Source of the DNA: Paraglomus occultum
Lineage: Eukaryota; Glomeromycota; Glomeromycetes; Paraglomerales; Paraglomeraceae
DNA length: 24,238 nt
Assembly: GCA_910592205.1 (NCBI GenBank)
Contig: CAJVPJ010000469.1
Span: forward strand, 1 to 24,238
Direction: 5' to 3'
Shown here: positions 1 through 9,700 of the stretch, in pieces
Layout of the letters: the number at the start of each line of letters is the position of its first letter
How positions within the stretch are numbered: the first letter of the stretch is position 1
Program-made: the position numbers and the translations under genes
The notes under the pieces: generated by a model
What the model was told of the DNA's origin: nothing
Seen by the model: the letters and a program-made list of their open reading frames with translations, nothing else
Database searches by the model: none

Positions 1-761
1 CACATTTTCTGAGTATGTCTATGGTTTTTGTATGCACAATTACATCAGCTGTGCCATGCAGGTGAGGAGCATCAAAGTAGGATTTGTTTTGACTTATATT
101 CAATACAACATGATTCTTAAGATATTCAAGTCCAAGAAAGTCAGTGCAAATGTAATCAGTGTAAGCTCTTGAGTGCCAGTCTTTTATATGGCTGTTATCC
201 CATATGAACCGTCCAGGTTCAAAACCTATTGTCAGAAGCTTGTCGAATGATACGAATTGTATCGCGGTTTTGATGTTATACATATTTACAAGTTTCAATC
301 GCTTCGTACTGTTCATAGATAACATTGAAAATGAATATGCTTGTTCTAGCTGACGTTTCATCGTGTTGACATTCATCAAAATGTCTTTAAGTATGCCTAT
401 GATAATGATAGTATCATATCAAATTTAGCTAGTTAAACAAATCCAACACTGCTCCTTTCGACAAATTAAAATGCGGAATAATAAAACATACTGTCATTCG
501 CTATATATATAGATAAATAGAAAGAAAAAAAGGGAAGGTTAAAAGTCAATGCTGAAACATTAATACAATTCTACTCATAAAACTGTTCTACTGTCCTACT
601 CTACGCCGAGTCACAAAGTCGTTACCTGTGTTTTTCAGTCGAAGTTCCTCAAATTCTAGCTTTCTTTTTTCAAGCTCCAATCCCCATGCTTCATTGAGCT
701 CTTTAGGGGTTGCAGTCGGTAGAAGTTCCTTATAATTTCGCGCAAACGTAGAGAAATCCAT
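1..761 (-). CDS. Partial lineage-specific protein: N-terminal coiled coil, GTAD-type (possible PD-(D/E)XK-like) domain
   Basis: Two exons are supported: 761-626 (ATG at 761, 45 codons plus one base, starting MDFSTFARNY, then a charged heptad-like stretch EKRKLEFEELRLKN) and 396 to the window edge (131 codons open). The donor is ACAG|GTAAC and the acceptor is ATCATAG|GC, and the phases join correctly. A 9-nt microexon at 500-492, between good AG and GTATGT signals, would also keep frame. The second exon contains FLGLEYLKNH and, near the edge, HLHGTADVIVHTKT. From memory, related glomeromycotan proteins have GxAD followed by an ExKK motif, as in PD-(D/E)XK nuclease folds. The second half would lie outside the window, so this is inference. 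No named function can be given. Read without splicing, exon 1 ends after 57 codons. Confidence 0.55.
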
Positions 762-873
762 GGCAAAAGATGTGAAGATTATGCAATGTCCCTGCAGAAT
801 ATGACGAATGAACTACCCCAAGTTACAGTAACGTGACTGTCCGTATGACGTTTTCAGCCAGTCATCAACGTGA

Positions 874-1296
874 AGTACGAGTGGATCGAAAAGAATGTTC
901 ATGATGGCCATTTGCAACTTGTGTAGGATACTGGCGAACAATTTCGATTGCCCAATCGATGATGCAAAGAAAGTCAAATCTTATAGCATTCAAGCAATTG
1001 GCCGATTAACTTTATTTTCTGTATCACTTGTTGAAAAAAAAAAGTATTTAGCCCTAGAATTAGCTTCATGTATAATTCCTTTTTCTTTTGAAGCCATCAC
1101 GTGTTATTCAAAAATCTTTAATTTTTTTGCGGTTATAAGAAACGAATTCATAGAACAAGAAAAAAATTCGTTCTTTTATTCCTTCAGTTGAAGATGATAC
1201 AGGTGATTTACGAGAATGGATAATTTACCTGATGAAGATTTAACACCTGTAACAGAAGATGATATGGATGAACTCCTTTTATACCATGTTCAATAA
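874..1296 (+). pseudogene. Frameshifted fragment of an unrecognised protein family
   Basis: A coding-like stretch starts in the frame of 895 (FMMAICNLCRILANNF, then KKYLALELASCIIPFSFEAI) and hits a stop at 1189-1191. Just before that the reading continues in another frame as RSFIPSVEDDTGDLREW (about 1166-1221). It then continues in a third frame as NLPDEDLTPVTEDDMDELLL and ends in a TAA at 1294-1296. The acidic tail keeps a consistent composition across the shifts, which is what a decayed 3' exon looks like rather than random ORFs. The first shift falls at an A-rich run (about 1158-1166). No start codon with a credible promoter lies upstream. The family is unidentified, though fragments of this style are common in glomeromycotan genomes (recollection). 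Confidence 0.5.
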
Positions 1297-1459
1297 AATT
1301 AATTAGATAGAGAACACATATACTTAATAAAATAACTTTCTTTACATGTAAAAACTTATTTTCTTCGCGTGGTGCGAGTCGTTAAATCTGACCTATGGTG
1401 CATGAAATCTCACAACCGGTGTGCAAATCACGTGTTGCATTTTACAGTGTGATTCTGAT

Positions 1460-1520
1460 CGTCACGGTTTTTATGCCATATTAACCGCTGAAATTTCAGC
1501 CTTTCCGCATTTGTATAAAA
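1460..1520 (+). promoter_or_regulatory. Promoter-like element: CGTCACGGT plus TATA box
   Basis: CGTCACGGT lies at 1460-1468 and a perfect TATAAAA at 1514-1520, 15 nt before an ATG. The CGTCACGG word recurs next to another TATA box near 5283-5302. An E-box CACGTG lies at about 1429-1434. It looks like an intact promoter feeding a truncated coding sequence. Confidence 0.4.
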
Positions 1521-1534
1521 GTTATCGTTAAAAC

Positions 1535-1615
1535 ATGCAATCCAAAATCGACTTATTAAAACAAGAGAATGCCAGGCTTATGACTAGAATCACGGAATTG
1601 GAGCAGATTGCATGA
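1535..1615 (+). pseudogene. Truncated 26-codon coiled-coil N-terminus
   Basis: ATG at 1535 reads MQSKIDLLKQENARLMTRIT and on to ELEQIA, then TGA at 1613-1615. The leucine/isoleucine heptad spacing is a clear coiled coil. This kind of start (KQENARL-x-xRI-x-ELEQ) is, from memory, typical of large glomeromycotan families whose coiled coil continues much further. The same frame stays open for a while past the TGA (EEILGPKAIDEYSY) but loses coiled-coil character. I read it as a gene start cut short by a stop or by loss of downstream exons. A genuine micropeptide cannot be excluded. Confidence 0.4.
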
Positions 1616-2039
1616 GAGGAAATACTCGGACCCAAAGCCATTGATGAGTATTCCTATACTTTAGTCGCGCTAGTGAAGTCTATGTTACATATCATTATCA
1701 TTATTATTAACACCATCATTTTCATCCCCTTTTCTTTATCAACTCATTCCCGTACTGCTTCGACAGTTATTTTCCGCGGATTAGTTTTTCGTTGGTAAAA
1801 GTTACTCAGTGTAGAGTTGGCAATGCCTTTCCCCCCGCGTAGCTCGCGGATTTGTAGCCACTTTGGTAAATGAAAAGTCCGGGTCCCAGCTCAGATTTCT
1901 TATCAAAGAATTTTTTAAAATCTTTCCATAGATTTTCAACGTCACCTGCGTATTTTCGTTCGCTGGGCAGCTTGCTGGATTTAGATTGATTTTGATTTAG
2001 TTTAATTCGACTGCTTGAATTGCTATTTCAAGCTTTTGA
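1616..2039. other. Non-coding, AT-rich spacer
   Basis: No supported gene. The first 50 or so bases resemble 18832-18880 (both contain CTCGRACCCAAAG), suggesting copies of a dispersed repeat or gene relic. An ATT-rich run occurs at about 1690-1710. Confidence 0.4.
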
Positions 2040-2234
2040 TTACCTAATCTCAGGAATTGCGGCTATACATCGTGCACCAAATGTACCGGCTGTAGCATGT
2101 ACAATGTCCGCATCAATAAAATAATTATCGACAATAACACCAGCTTCTAGTTTATAAACTTCAGCTTCGATAGGAATTTTTAGGCGAAACGGTTCAAGAA
2201 GGACGGATCCAAGTTTCATTGGCTCATTGGCCAT
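2040..2234 (-). CDS. Small hypothetical ORF, 64 aa
   Basis: ATG at 2234 reads MANEPMKLGSVLLEPFRLKI and ends EIR with a stop at 2042-2040. Composition is protein-like (alternating hydrophobic residues and an IVDNYFIDADIVHATAGTFG segment), but no family is recognised. It could be a terminal exon of a gene whose 5' exons lie upstream on the minus strand, or a relic. An in-frame TGA lies a few codons before the ATG. No TATA box was seen. Confidence 0.3.
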   Translation of the reverse strand: MANEPMKLGSVLLEPFRLKIPIEAEVYKLEAGVIVDNYFIDADIVHATAGTFGARCIAAIPEIR

Positions 2235-2483
2235 TCGACACTGGCTGAATCACAGAATGCTTGAACAACGCTCGTTCTAATATTGACTTTGTTTACTTAT
2301 CGATTAGTCGTTGAAAAGCAGATGACATCAATAGGAAGGTAAACGGATGGAAGAAAGCGCGATATTAGCATCAGCCGTGACAATAATTGACAAAGATATT
2401 TTGAATGTGAACTTACCAGCTATTAATAATAACAAAAATATGCTTTAGCCAAATTAACCATCATTCATATTCTCCCTCCAGTT

Positions 2484-2795
2484 CTATGTCCCCAACGCCA
2501 GAGTCACAAAGTTGTTACTATTACCTGTTTCACTTGGTATTAAAGTTTTGAGAGTTTCATACACCTCTTCGTCTTCTCCTTCAAAGTATTCAAGTCTGTC
2601 TTTCAAAGATAGCGCCAAAAGACGACCTCTGATCTGGCCACGCAACGTCACATTAGGGAAAAGAATAGTTAGTCTGGCTTTCGCTTGGTGTCCATTGTTG
2701 GGCAACGAAATTTGTTTTGCTGCGTAGCCTAGGAAACGGACCGAGCGAAAATTCCCACGATTTACAAGTAACCAATAGGACCTTGTATCCGCCAA
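2484..2795 (-). pseudogene. Coding-like 103-codon frame without ATG
   Basis: An open frame begins directly after a TAA and contains no methionine codon. It reads as plausible protein (NRGNFRSVRFLGYAAKQISL, RGRLLALSLKDRLEYFEGED, EEVYETLKTL) and ends NNFVTLALGT before the stop. Without a start it is an exon of a spliced gene or a relic. The end, ACAGGTAATAGTAACAACTT..., matches the exon-1 donor region of the left-edge gene (ACAGGTAACGACTT...), so an intron donor may lie at about 2508. No family recognised. Confidence 0.3.
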
Positions 2796-2800
2796 TTATA

Positions 2801-2836
2801 ATACTGTAGTAATACTGTAATAGTAATAGTAATAGT
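2801..2836. repeat. Short tandem repeat, ATACTGTAGTA / TAATAG units
   Basis: Two near-identical ATACTGTARTA units are followed by three TAATAG-type units. It marks the junction between the coding-like frame at 2484-2795 and an AT-rich spacer. Confidence 0.6.
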
Positions 2837-2837
2837 T

Positions 2838-3522
2838 ATAAAGAGGAAGTGTTGAAATCAATATCAATAAGAAACAACAATTAATATTTTTAAATTGCAT
2901 ATTATTTATATTTCTCTCATTTAATTATTTTATAAGGCTTATTTTCCAGCTATGATTGCATGCCAAAGGCATTACTCTTTTACATATTAATATTACAAAA
3001 AATTACAATAATGCTTATATTCAAAGAAAATATTGCTTAGATGATGTTCTTTTAAAAAAACATAATAGTAATCTCTCTTAGAGAATAAAAAATATATACA
3101 TTAAATATTGCTACAGTGTGCTTATGTTTACAGTCACTGAGAAACTCTAGGCGTTTGCTACATATTTTGTTACTCAAATACTGCTTTAGGAGAGATACTT
3201 ACTAATCGAATCGGTCTCCCCAATATTTGCTGTAAGACTGATAGCAAAGCGCAACTAGTATAATACTAGTATTGCTAGACTTTCCTTGTCTATGAATAAA
3301 TGATTGCTATTCGCTATGATAAGTTAACAGATTCAAGCATGCTCGAACATGCAAGCTTAATAGAAACGTCCATTTCACTCATTAACCTTTTCTTTTTAAA
3401 TATAGTCTCTATGTTTATACAGCGTACCTAAATAATATCCAAAGTAGACGGCCGGATATACAACGCAAGCCAAAATTTACATCCGGTAGTCAATTCAAGC
3501 GTGACATAATGACCCAGCAAAG
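2838..3522. other. AT-rich intergenic spacer with a 17-nt palindrome
   Basis: No coding pattern was found on either strand. A perfect palindrome ACTAGTAT-A-ATACTAGT lies at 3254-3270; its role is unknown. The right end is the 3' flank of the F-box-like gene. Confidence 0.5.
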
Positions 3523-4458
3523 TTAATCCCAAGATATAAAGTTCACATTAGACGTCATTGGAAAAGTTAGAAGCTCATCATAGTCCGCGGTCTCTACTTC
3601 TAGCGAATCATGTGAATATATTAAAGAATATTCGGACATGAAATAACCACTTCGATTGATCGAAACCTTGGTTTCAGTTGTCAAGCCTTCCACTAATTTG
3701 ATAAGGACGTCTGCTTCAATGGGTGGACCCGACAAAAACAGTTTACACGCTCTTTTAGTACATCGTGTAATAAGGTCTAGGAGTTCGTCCTCCAGAAGCT
3801 CGAATGCACACTTTATAGTTATACTTTCGAGACAAGACGGACAAGAGTCGAGCAAAGGTATTAAACTGTCATCGTTCCATCTCACTCCAAGAGAACGCAA
3901 ATTCCGATTATTCCTGACCATCGGAACGAGTATGGGGTCTATGAACGCCGAGCTTAGATAAAATTCAATGCTCTGGAGATAATTGAAATGCGATATCGTG
4001 AGACAACGTAACACGTCCACGTCTAAAATTACCAAGTCTGAAAGAGCCAACTCTCTCATCGACTTTACACGTATAAGGCTTCTGATGATAGTATGTCCAA
4101 CATTGAATTCGCCCAGCCTAACGGATTTTGCGTTTGAACACTCGTCAAGCACTCGTGCTAAATTTTTATTTGAAATGCGCGACAAGTCTCTATCCTCTAG
4201 TGCGATATTAGTTTTCATCCATTTCTTCATCGTCGTATACGGATATCTTGTACGTCCGGCTATTGCCATATCCATAGTGCGCAGAAAGGCGTTAACCGCT
4301 CGGACACTATTCAATTGGACGTTGCTCCACAGGAAGTTTGTCGAGACATCATTCCATAGACGATTGACGAGGGCAAAATTGTATATAGTCTTTGGGTCGC
4401 TAATATCCTCGACGATTAATCGAAGCACATCGAAATTTGTAAGGGCCAGTTCCGTCAT
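3523..4458 (-). CDS. F-box-like / leucine-rich repeat protein
   Basis: Single-exon frame of 311 aa starting at an ATG (MTELALTNFDVLRLIVEDIS). Residues about 6-48 have F-box spacing: a hydrophobic helix, then TIYNFALVNRLWNDVSTNFLW, the usual L-x-LVN/CRxW core. Residues about 105-260 carry irregular leucine-rich repeats (RVKSMRELALSDLVILDVDV, NRNLRSLGVRWNDDSLIPLL). F-box proteins bind Skp1 in SCF ubiquitin ligases while the LRRs select substrates; this role is inferred from the architecture. The family is expanded in many fungi. No promoter motif stands out. The short acidic C-terminus ends NFISWD. Long antisense frames over this gene are shadows. Confidence 0.8.
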   Translation of the reverse strand: MTELALTNFDVLRLIVEDISDPKTIYNFALVNRLWNDVSTNFLWSNVQLNSVRAVNAFLRTMDMAIAGRTRYPYTTMKKWMKTNIALEDRDLSRISNKNLARVLDECSNAKSVRLGEFNVGHTIIRSLIRVKSMRELALSDLVILDVDVLRCLTISHFNYLQSIEFYLSSAFIDPILVPMVRNNRNLRSLGVRWNDDSLIPLLDSCPSCLESITIKCAFELLEDELLDLITRCTKRACKLFLSGPPIEADVLIKLVEGLTTETKVSINRSGYFMSEYSLIYSHDSLEVETADYDELLTFPMTSNVNFISWD

Positions 4459-6657
4459 TTTTTGCCTTGTCAGAGGATAAGAACTAGCCCAGTCATTTCA
4501 CATGCCAATTTATGTAGGACGAAGAGTTCATGTGGTTAACTATCGTCAACTTAGCATGTGACCGTTGTGGATCCATTGCCATTCTGCGTACTAAAAACGA
4601 CTAAATGTTCGATGGTTCTAGGCTAACCATTAGACGGCTGATAAAGTAGATTTTGAGAACGTTGCAACCGTTGTCATAAAGAGACTTTGTCATAATAGAG
4701 CTTCGTTAACGGAGTAGTATGTGGAATTGATGTGCAAATTCGCCCCTGCGTTTGACTATGCAAATGTCTTGGGACATGCAGAAACAATGGGTGAAACATT
4801 CTTTCTAATATGGGGGGCAAAAGTGAATATTAATATTTGACGTCATTCAAGTGGCTTAGGAATCGTGATTACAGAATTTACTTTGTCACCTTCTCTCTGT
4901 TACTTTAACTGCTTAGAATTCTACTTATAAGTACCCTGACTAATTAATTGCGATAATAACAAAGTCGATTAATGAGATGAAGAAGATAGAAACCATAAAT
5001 TTTGTTTTTGAATTTAGGTGAAAAAACTGCTGGGTGAGAAGAAACAAGAAGAGCAACTTTAATTAAGCTAAAAAATTTTGATTGACCTTTTAGAGTAGAA
5101 AGTACAAAAGACAAAGGTTGATGGAAGATAAGATAGAATAAAATTGTTACAGTAAGCCGATATGATGAATAAGATTAGTCATGTGATAAAAATAATCAAC
5201 GTCAATTTTAATACCTGGCGGATGCATTTTTGCAATCACATCATTAACTTCGTTCTTAGAGCAATTATCGTGACGAATTTTCCGTCACGGTGAAGATATA
5301 AAAACCCATCATCATGTTTGATACGTTAATTGTTGAAATATTGGACGGACAGATTCTTCATTCAATAAGTATTAAATAAACGACTTGAAGTCGAATCACT
5401 TTTTTTCTTTCATCGTTGAAATATTTATTGTCGCGGCTGATGATGAAATCGGCTGATGCTGTAAGATTTCGGCATAAACGGCTCATTTAAGCTAATATCG
5501 TAAACGATCATTGTTTAGTTAGTTATGGAATAGTCGACATAACGAATCGAAGATTGCCCTATTTAAATTAGAATAATTAATTTCTACCGATATAATAATA
5601 ATAGTTGTTGTTATGATTATGTCATAGGTACATCGCATAAGGGCGTAAAGAATAGGCGATAAATTTAAATTCAGTCGCAAAAACAAATCACCGGAATAAG
5701 GGCGCTGAGCTGAAGGGTAAGGAAAGTAAAAGTGACACAAACAAGAAAAGTGAGAAACTGGTCAGAATAAAGTGGTGAAAATATTATTAACGAATTTGGA
5801 CTATTACCTGTGGGAAGGCCAGATGTTATTCGCACAGCGCTTTGGACATCCTTCAGAACAATGCAAAATGTATTCCTTGGCTAATTGATTTCTGGGTCGC
5901 CTTGACAGTGAGGATGGGATGACACGTATTTGAAATCAAGTGTACCTAACATGTTTACCCTAAGTAGCATACAGGGGCTTTTCTGTATTTATATTTATTA
6001 TTAAAAAAAAAACAAAATAAAAAGATGAAAACAAGTGATATGCGAAACTTGTAAAATAGTAAGTGCATAAGTTAAAAAAGCCGCATAATTTTTCTAATTA
6101 CTATATAGCAAAAAAAGAAATACCAGGAACAATCTGATTGTATAATAACAATCACGAAAAAGTCGGTTTAATCACTTATCGGAAATGCACCATGACGTGA
6201 ATGCGTAATTAAATGATTAGAGTACAGACAAGTTATTATGACGAAACACGAAGCTGAACATTAAAGATCAGAATTACTGTATGATATATTATAAAAAAGT
6301 CATTGATTGTACCGTTGATTGGTATAACAATAGTTGAGCCATAAAGCCAATATTTTGGAATAGTCAAATGCAGCAAATAACACGTACTTACATATCTACT
6401 TATGCCTTCACAACAAAGACTCAATTCCCGATAAATAATTTCGTACTTATATATATAAAGTACTTTGTATCAGTGTTACAACCTTGCGCATCAGAGTAGG
6501 TGAGCAAGAATGTTTAAAATACGCCAACGTCATCTGTAAAACCCGAGTCAATTTCGTCTTCCACGTTATCTGCGTGTTGGCATTTCGATTGTCGTTTCGT
6601 CAACCTTATTTGGTGATCGTCCAATAATAGTCGATCTACCAAACTTGATCACAGATA
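4459..6657. other. Long AT-rich intergenic region
   Basis: Nothing here can be supported as a full gene. Short frames at 5519-5740 and 6236-6424 (-) have AT-driven composition. A minus-strand stretch at about 5150-5282 reads KNEVNDVIAKMHPPGIKIDV and could be a relic exon, but no start or acceptor was found. A promoter-like element occurs at 5269-5302. A short GCTGATG/GAAATCG repeat lies near 5438-5460. Confidence 0.5.
5269..5302 (+). promoter_or_regulatory. Orphan promoter-like element: CRE-like inverted repeat plus TATA
   Basis: CGTGACG (5269-5275) and CGTCACG (5283-5289) form a 7-bp inverted repeat with a 7-nt spacer, directly followed by GATATAAAAA (5293-5302). Each arm contains TGACG, the bZIP/CRE half site. 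The ATG at 5314 opens only a 21-aa frame (stop 5377-5379), so no obvious gene is driven. It shares CGTCACGGT with 1460-1468. Confidence 0.4.
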
Positions 6658-6668
6658 CTTATAAAATT
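6658..6668 (+). promoter_or_regulatory. TATA-like box of the HEATR5/Laa1 gene
   Basis: CTTATAAAATT lies 50-60 nt before ATG 6719 (about 40 nt before the alternative ATG 6701). It is the best TATA match in the 250 nt upstream. Confidence 0.4.
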
Positions 6669-6718
6669 CCAGTAGTAGGGAAATATTATACACTCTCGCT
6701 TTGCACATCTACATTGTT

Positions 6719-9700
6719 ATGAGTTCTCCGCGGGTATCTTCTACTACAATACCAACTGATAGTCAGTCAGCATCTACAGTCACGTCTACGCCCACCGCCA
6801 ATCCATTGGATAATTCTCATGTGTTTATATTAGATGAAAATAAACTATCAGCAGCCGGGAACCCGGAAAAGCAAGAAATATACTTGTTTAATTGGCTCGC
6901 TAGCGCAGAACGAGAACTGCTTAGGGCGAGTAAGGTTGGTTGATGACAACGTTTAATAAAGAGATCGCGTGAGTTTGAGAAAATGGAAAGTGTAGAAAAA
7001 GGAATTGTAGAAAGTATGTAATGCACTTGCTTATCCGCGCGATCTACATCAAATACATCTCTTTTCGATTATTATTTTTTTGGGGGTTTTGGTGCCAATT
7101 CTAATCTAGTTTTACTTTCTTTCCAACTCGCCTCAAAACAGCAAAGTCTAAAAACCTCCCAATCTCATCTTGAATCCGCTCTTTTCAAATGCTTTTCCTT
7201 GCCCTCTCCCAAACCCCATCGTCCTATACGACAACTTCTTGGCAGATGTTTCGTGTTGATTTATACCAACGGGGATACAAGAAGTTTATTTGATACGATC
7301 ACGAAGCTGTGTGGGATTTGCAAGGGTGAAGGCAAGGGAAGTGGTGGAGAAAAGGAGGTGAGATTGTGAGTAGTGTTGGAAATGCGGGGTATGCGGGGTA
7401 TGCGGGGTATGCGGGGTATGTGGGATGTGCGGAATATGGGACGTGCGGTGAAAAGCAGGGAATTGATGCAAGATATGGAGACAATTATGGCCAATTTGAT
7501 AATGCGATCGGCAAAGAGAACTGTCGGAGGAGGCTTTAGTGATTTTGCAAGTTAAATTCACAATGTCTCAACCGATCTTTTTTTTTTACACGTAGAGCCG
7601 CTTTACATTGCGTTGGAGTAATAATGAATGCTCTCGGTGATAAGATGCTGTCTTTGGTTCCAGAAACACTTGTTGTTTGCTTGAAAATCATAAAAACTTC
7701 ATCTAGCGTAAGATTATTTATTAAGCTGATTATGGATTTGAATGTTGTTGGATATTTTTTGGGTATTATTCCGTTTACTCACAGCGATTAAATTTATACC
7801 TCCTTTTTAAAAATATTTCCTTTTTAACCAATTGCAAATTTTCACAATTTATCCCGCTTGATCAACCTCTTCCCTTTAAATCATTTTCTTTTCAATATAT
7901 TGTGGTATTTTATTTTCCAGCCACTAATTCTAAAACTGGAGTCTATCGGCGCAATAAAACGAATTTTGGAGGGTTCTGGGAAAGGAGCGAATGAAGCGAC
8001 AATAAAAGACGTTATAAAGCAGATGAAGTCAGGACTCGGAGATAAAGCATTGATTATCAGAGTTGCGTCTATCGAGGTATTATTTGATTTTAGATTTTTC
8101 TGAAAGCGTGTTTCATTGAGAGTTTGACATAATTGTGGATTGTCGATTCGTCTGTTCCATTGTAATTATTAATCTTGTATCGTTTTTGTACTTATTTCTT
8201 ACTATCAATTCCAATATACACCTTATTAGTGTCTCCGTACGCTCTTAACTTGCACTCCTCAGTCCATTTCGCATAGCGATATTGATCATTACATAATGCA
8301 AGTATTCAAAACCCTTGATCCGCCTAACCCAACCGTTCGTCGAACAGCCGCATCGTTCATTTCAACACTCCTCGCTCAGACTCAATTAAATTCAACCTTT
8401 ATGGCGCCTACGTCAACTTTAAAATCTAAACCATCCCAAAAACAAGGAATGCAAGGACAAGGTGAAGATAATGAAGGCGTAATTGTAGGCAACACAGAAG
8501 ACGACGAAGAACGTGGAGGGATGTCAGTAGAAGAAATGCTTAGATTTCTGTCGGGGTGGTACAACAAAAAGGAAACTACACGAGAGATGAAGAGTGTCAT
8601 TATCGAAGCGTATGCTGGGCTGTTCATTCAATTGGGAACAAAATACGTAGAAAATAACTACACCTCAATCGTGAAACACTTACTTTTCGACATAGTATCC
8701 AATGCCCGCAATACATCCACTCGCTTTTCAATCCTGACCGTACGCTCACACTGCTCACTTCTTCTTCGTGATGTGATTTCCACACGTCTCCTGACCGAGC
8801 AAGGTCAAGTACAGGCAATCCTTTCCCTTTCTAATAACATTCTGAACAGATACCAATCTCCACAACAAACTGACGTGGAAGTGTCAAAATATGCGTTGAT
8901 ATGTGCGATTGATGAAATTTCGGGTTTATTTATTGATCTTGGAGGGGCTGCCAGCGCAATTGGGGATACAGTTATCGAGCAGTTGGTGAAACTGTTGGAA
9001 CATCCAAGCTATTCAGTGCAGATAGCGGCTAGTTGGTGCCTAAGAAGTTTTGCGTTTTCAATGCCAGGACTGCTGACTGGATTGATTACCAAAGTTCTCG
9101 GGTTACTGAACAAGAGTATTAGTAACACGAATAATATGAGCAATGCTAGTGTATCGTTTGAATTGCATAAAAAGACAGTAGGCTATGCGCATGGTCTAGC
9201 AGCCTTGCTGAGCGTAATACCTGCACGACCACTTGACGTCTCTTTCGAGCTAAGTGCCCGAGTATTCTCTCTCTCTACTTCGCTCATCAAGTCGAGCTCC
9301 AACAAAGAACTTCCAATCGCTAGCGTTCACAATCAGGTCGCATGGATCTTGATAGGTTCGTTAATGTGTTTGGGTCCTAATTTTGTAAAACTGCATCTAC
9401 CACAGCTGTTGTTATTATGGAAAACGGCTCTGCCAAAGGCACCGACAAAGGAAGGATACGCAAATAGGACCGAGATAGAATGGGCGTTCATGTTACACGT
9501 TAGAGAATGTGTACTAGGAGCCATAAGCTGTTTCTTGTTACATAATGGAAGATTGGTTACTCCCGACGTAGCCAAACGATTAGCAGCCCTTCTCTCGAAC
9601 ACGCTGAATTTCATCTCTTTAGTGCCTCCTGCTTTTCTTTCTGCAATGCCATCAGCGCCCTCTCCCATACTTCCCCCTTCGCTTTCGTTAGCTGATCGAA

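Noticed and set aside
3656..4480. Long plus-strand frames over the F-box-like gene
   Set aside because: Antisense shadows; the minus frame alone shows F-box and LRR patterns.
4958..4973. 16-bp AACAAAGTCGATTAAT, inverted copy at 16944-16959
   Set aside because: AT-rich and short enough to recur by chance in 24 kb; no extension of the match beyond a few bases.
5150..5282. Minus-strand peptide KNEVNDVIAKMHPPGIKIDV...
   Set aside because: Protein-like but about 40 codons, no start, no acceptor and no adjoining exon; kept only as a remark on the spacer.
7261..7561. HIPRIP/HTPHTP-repeat frames on the minus strand
   Set aside because: Produced by the 9-bp minisatellite and antisense exon sequence of the HEATR5/Laa1 gene.
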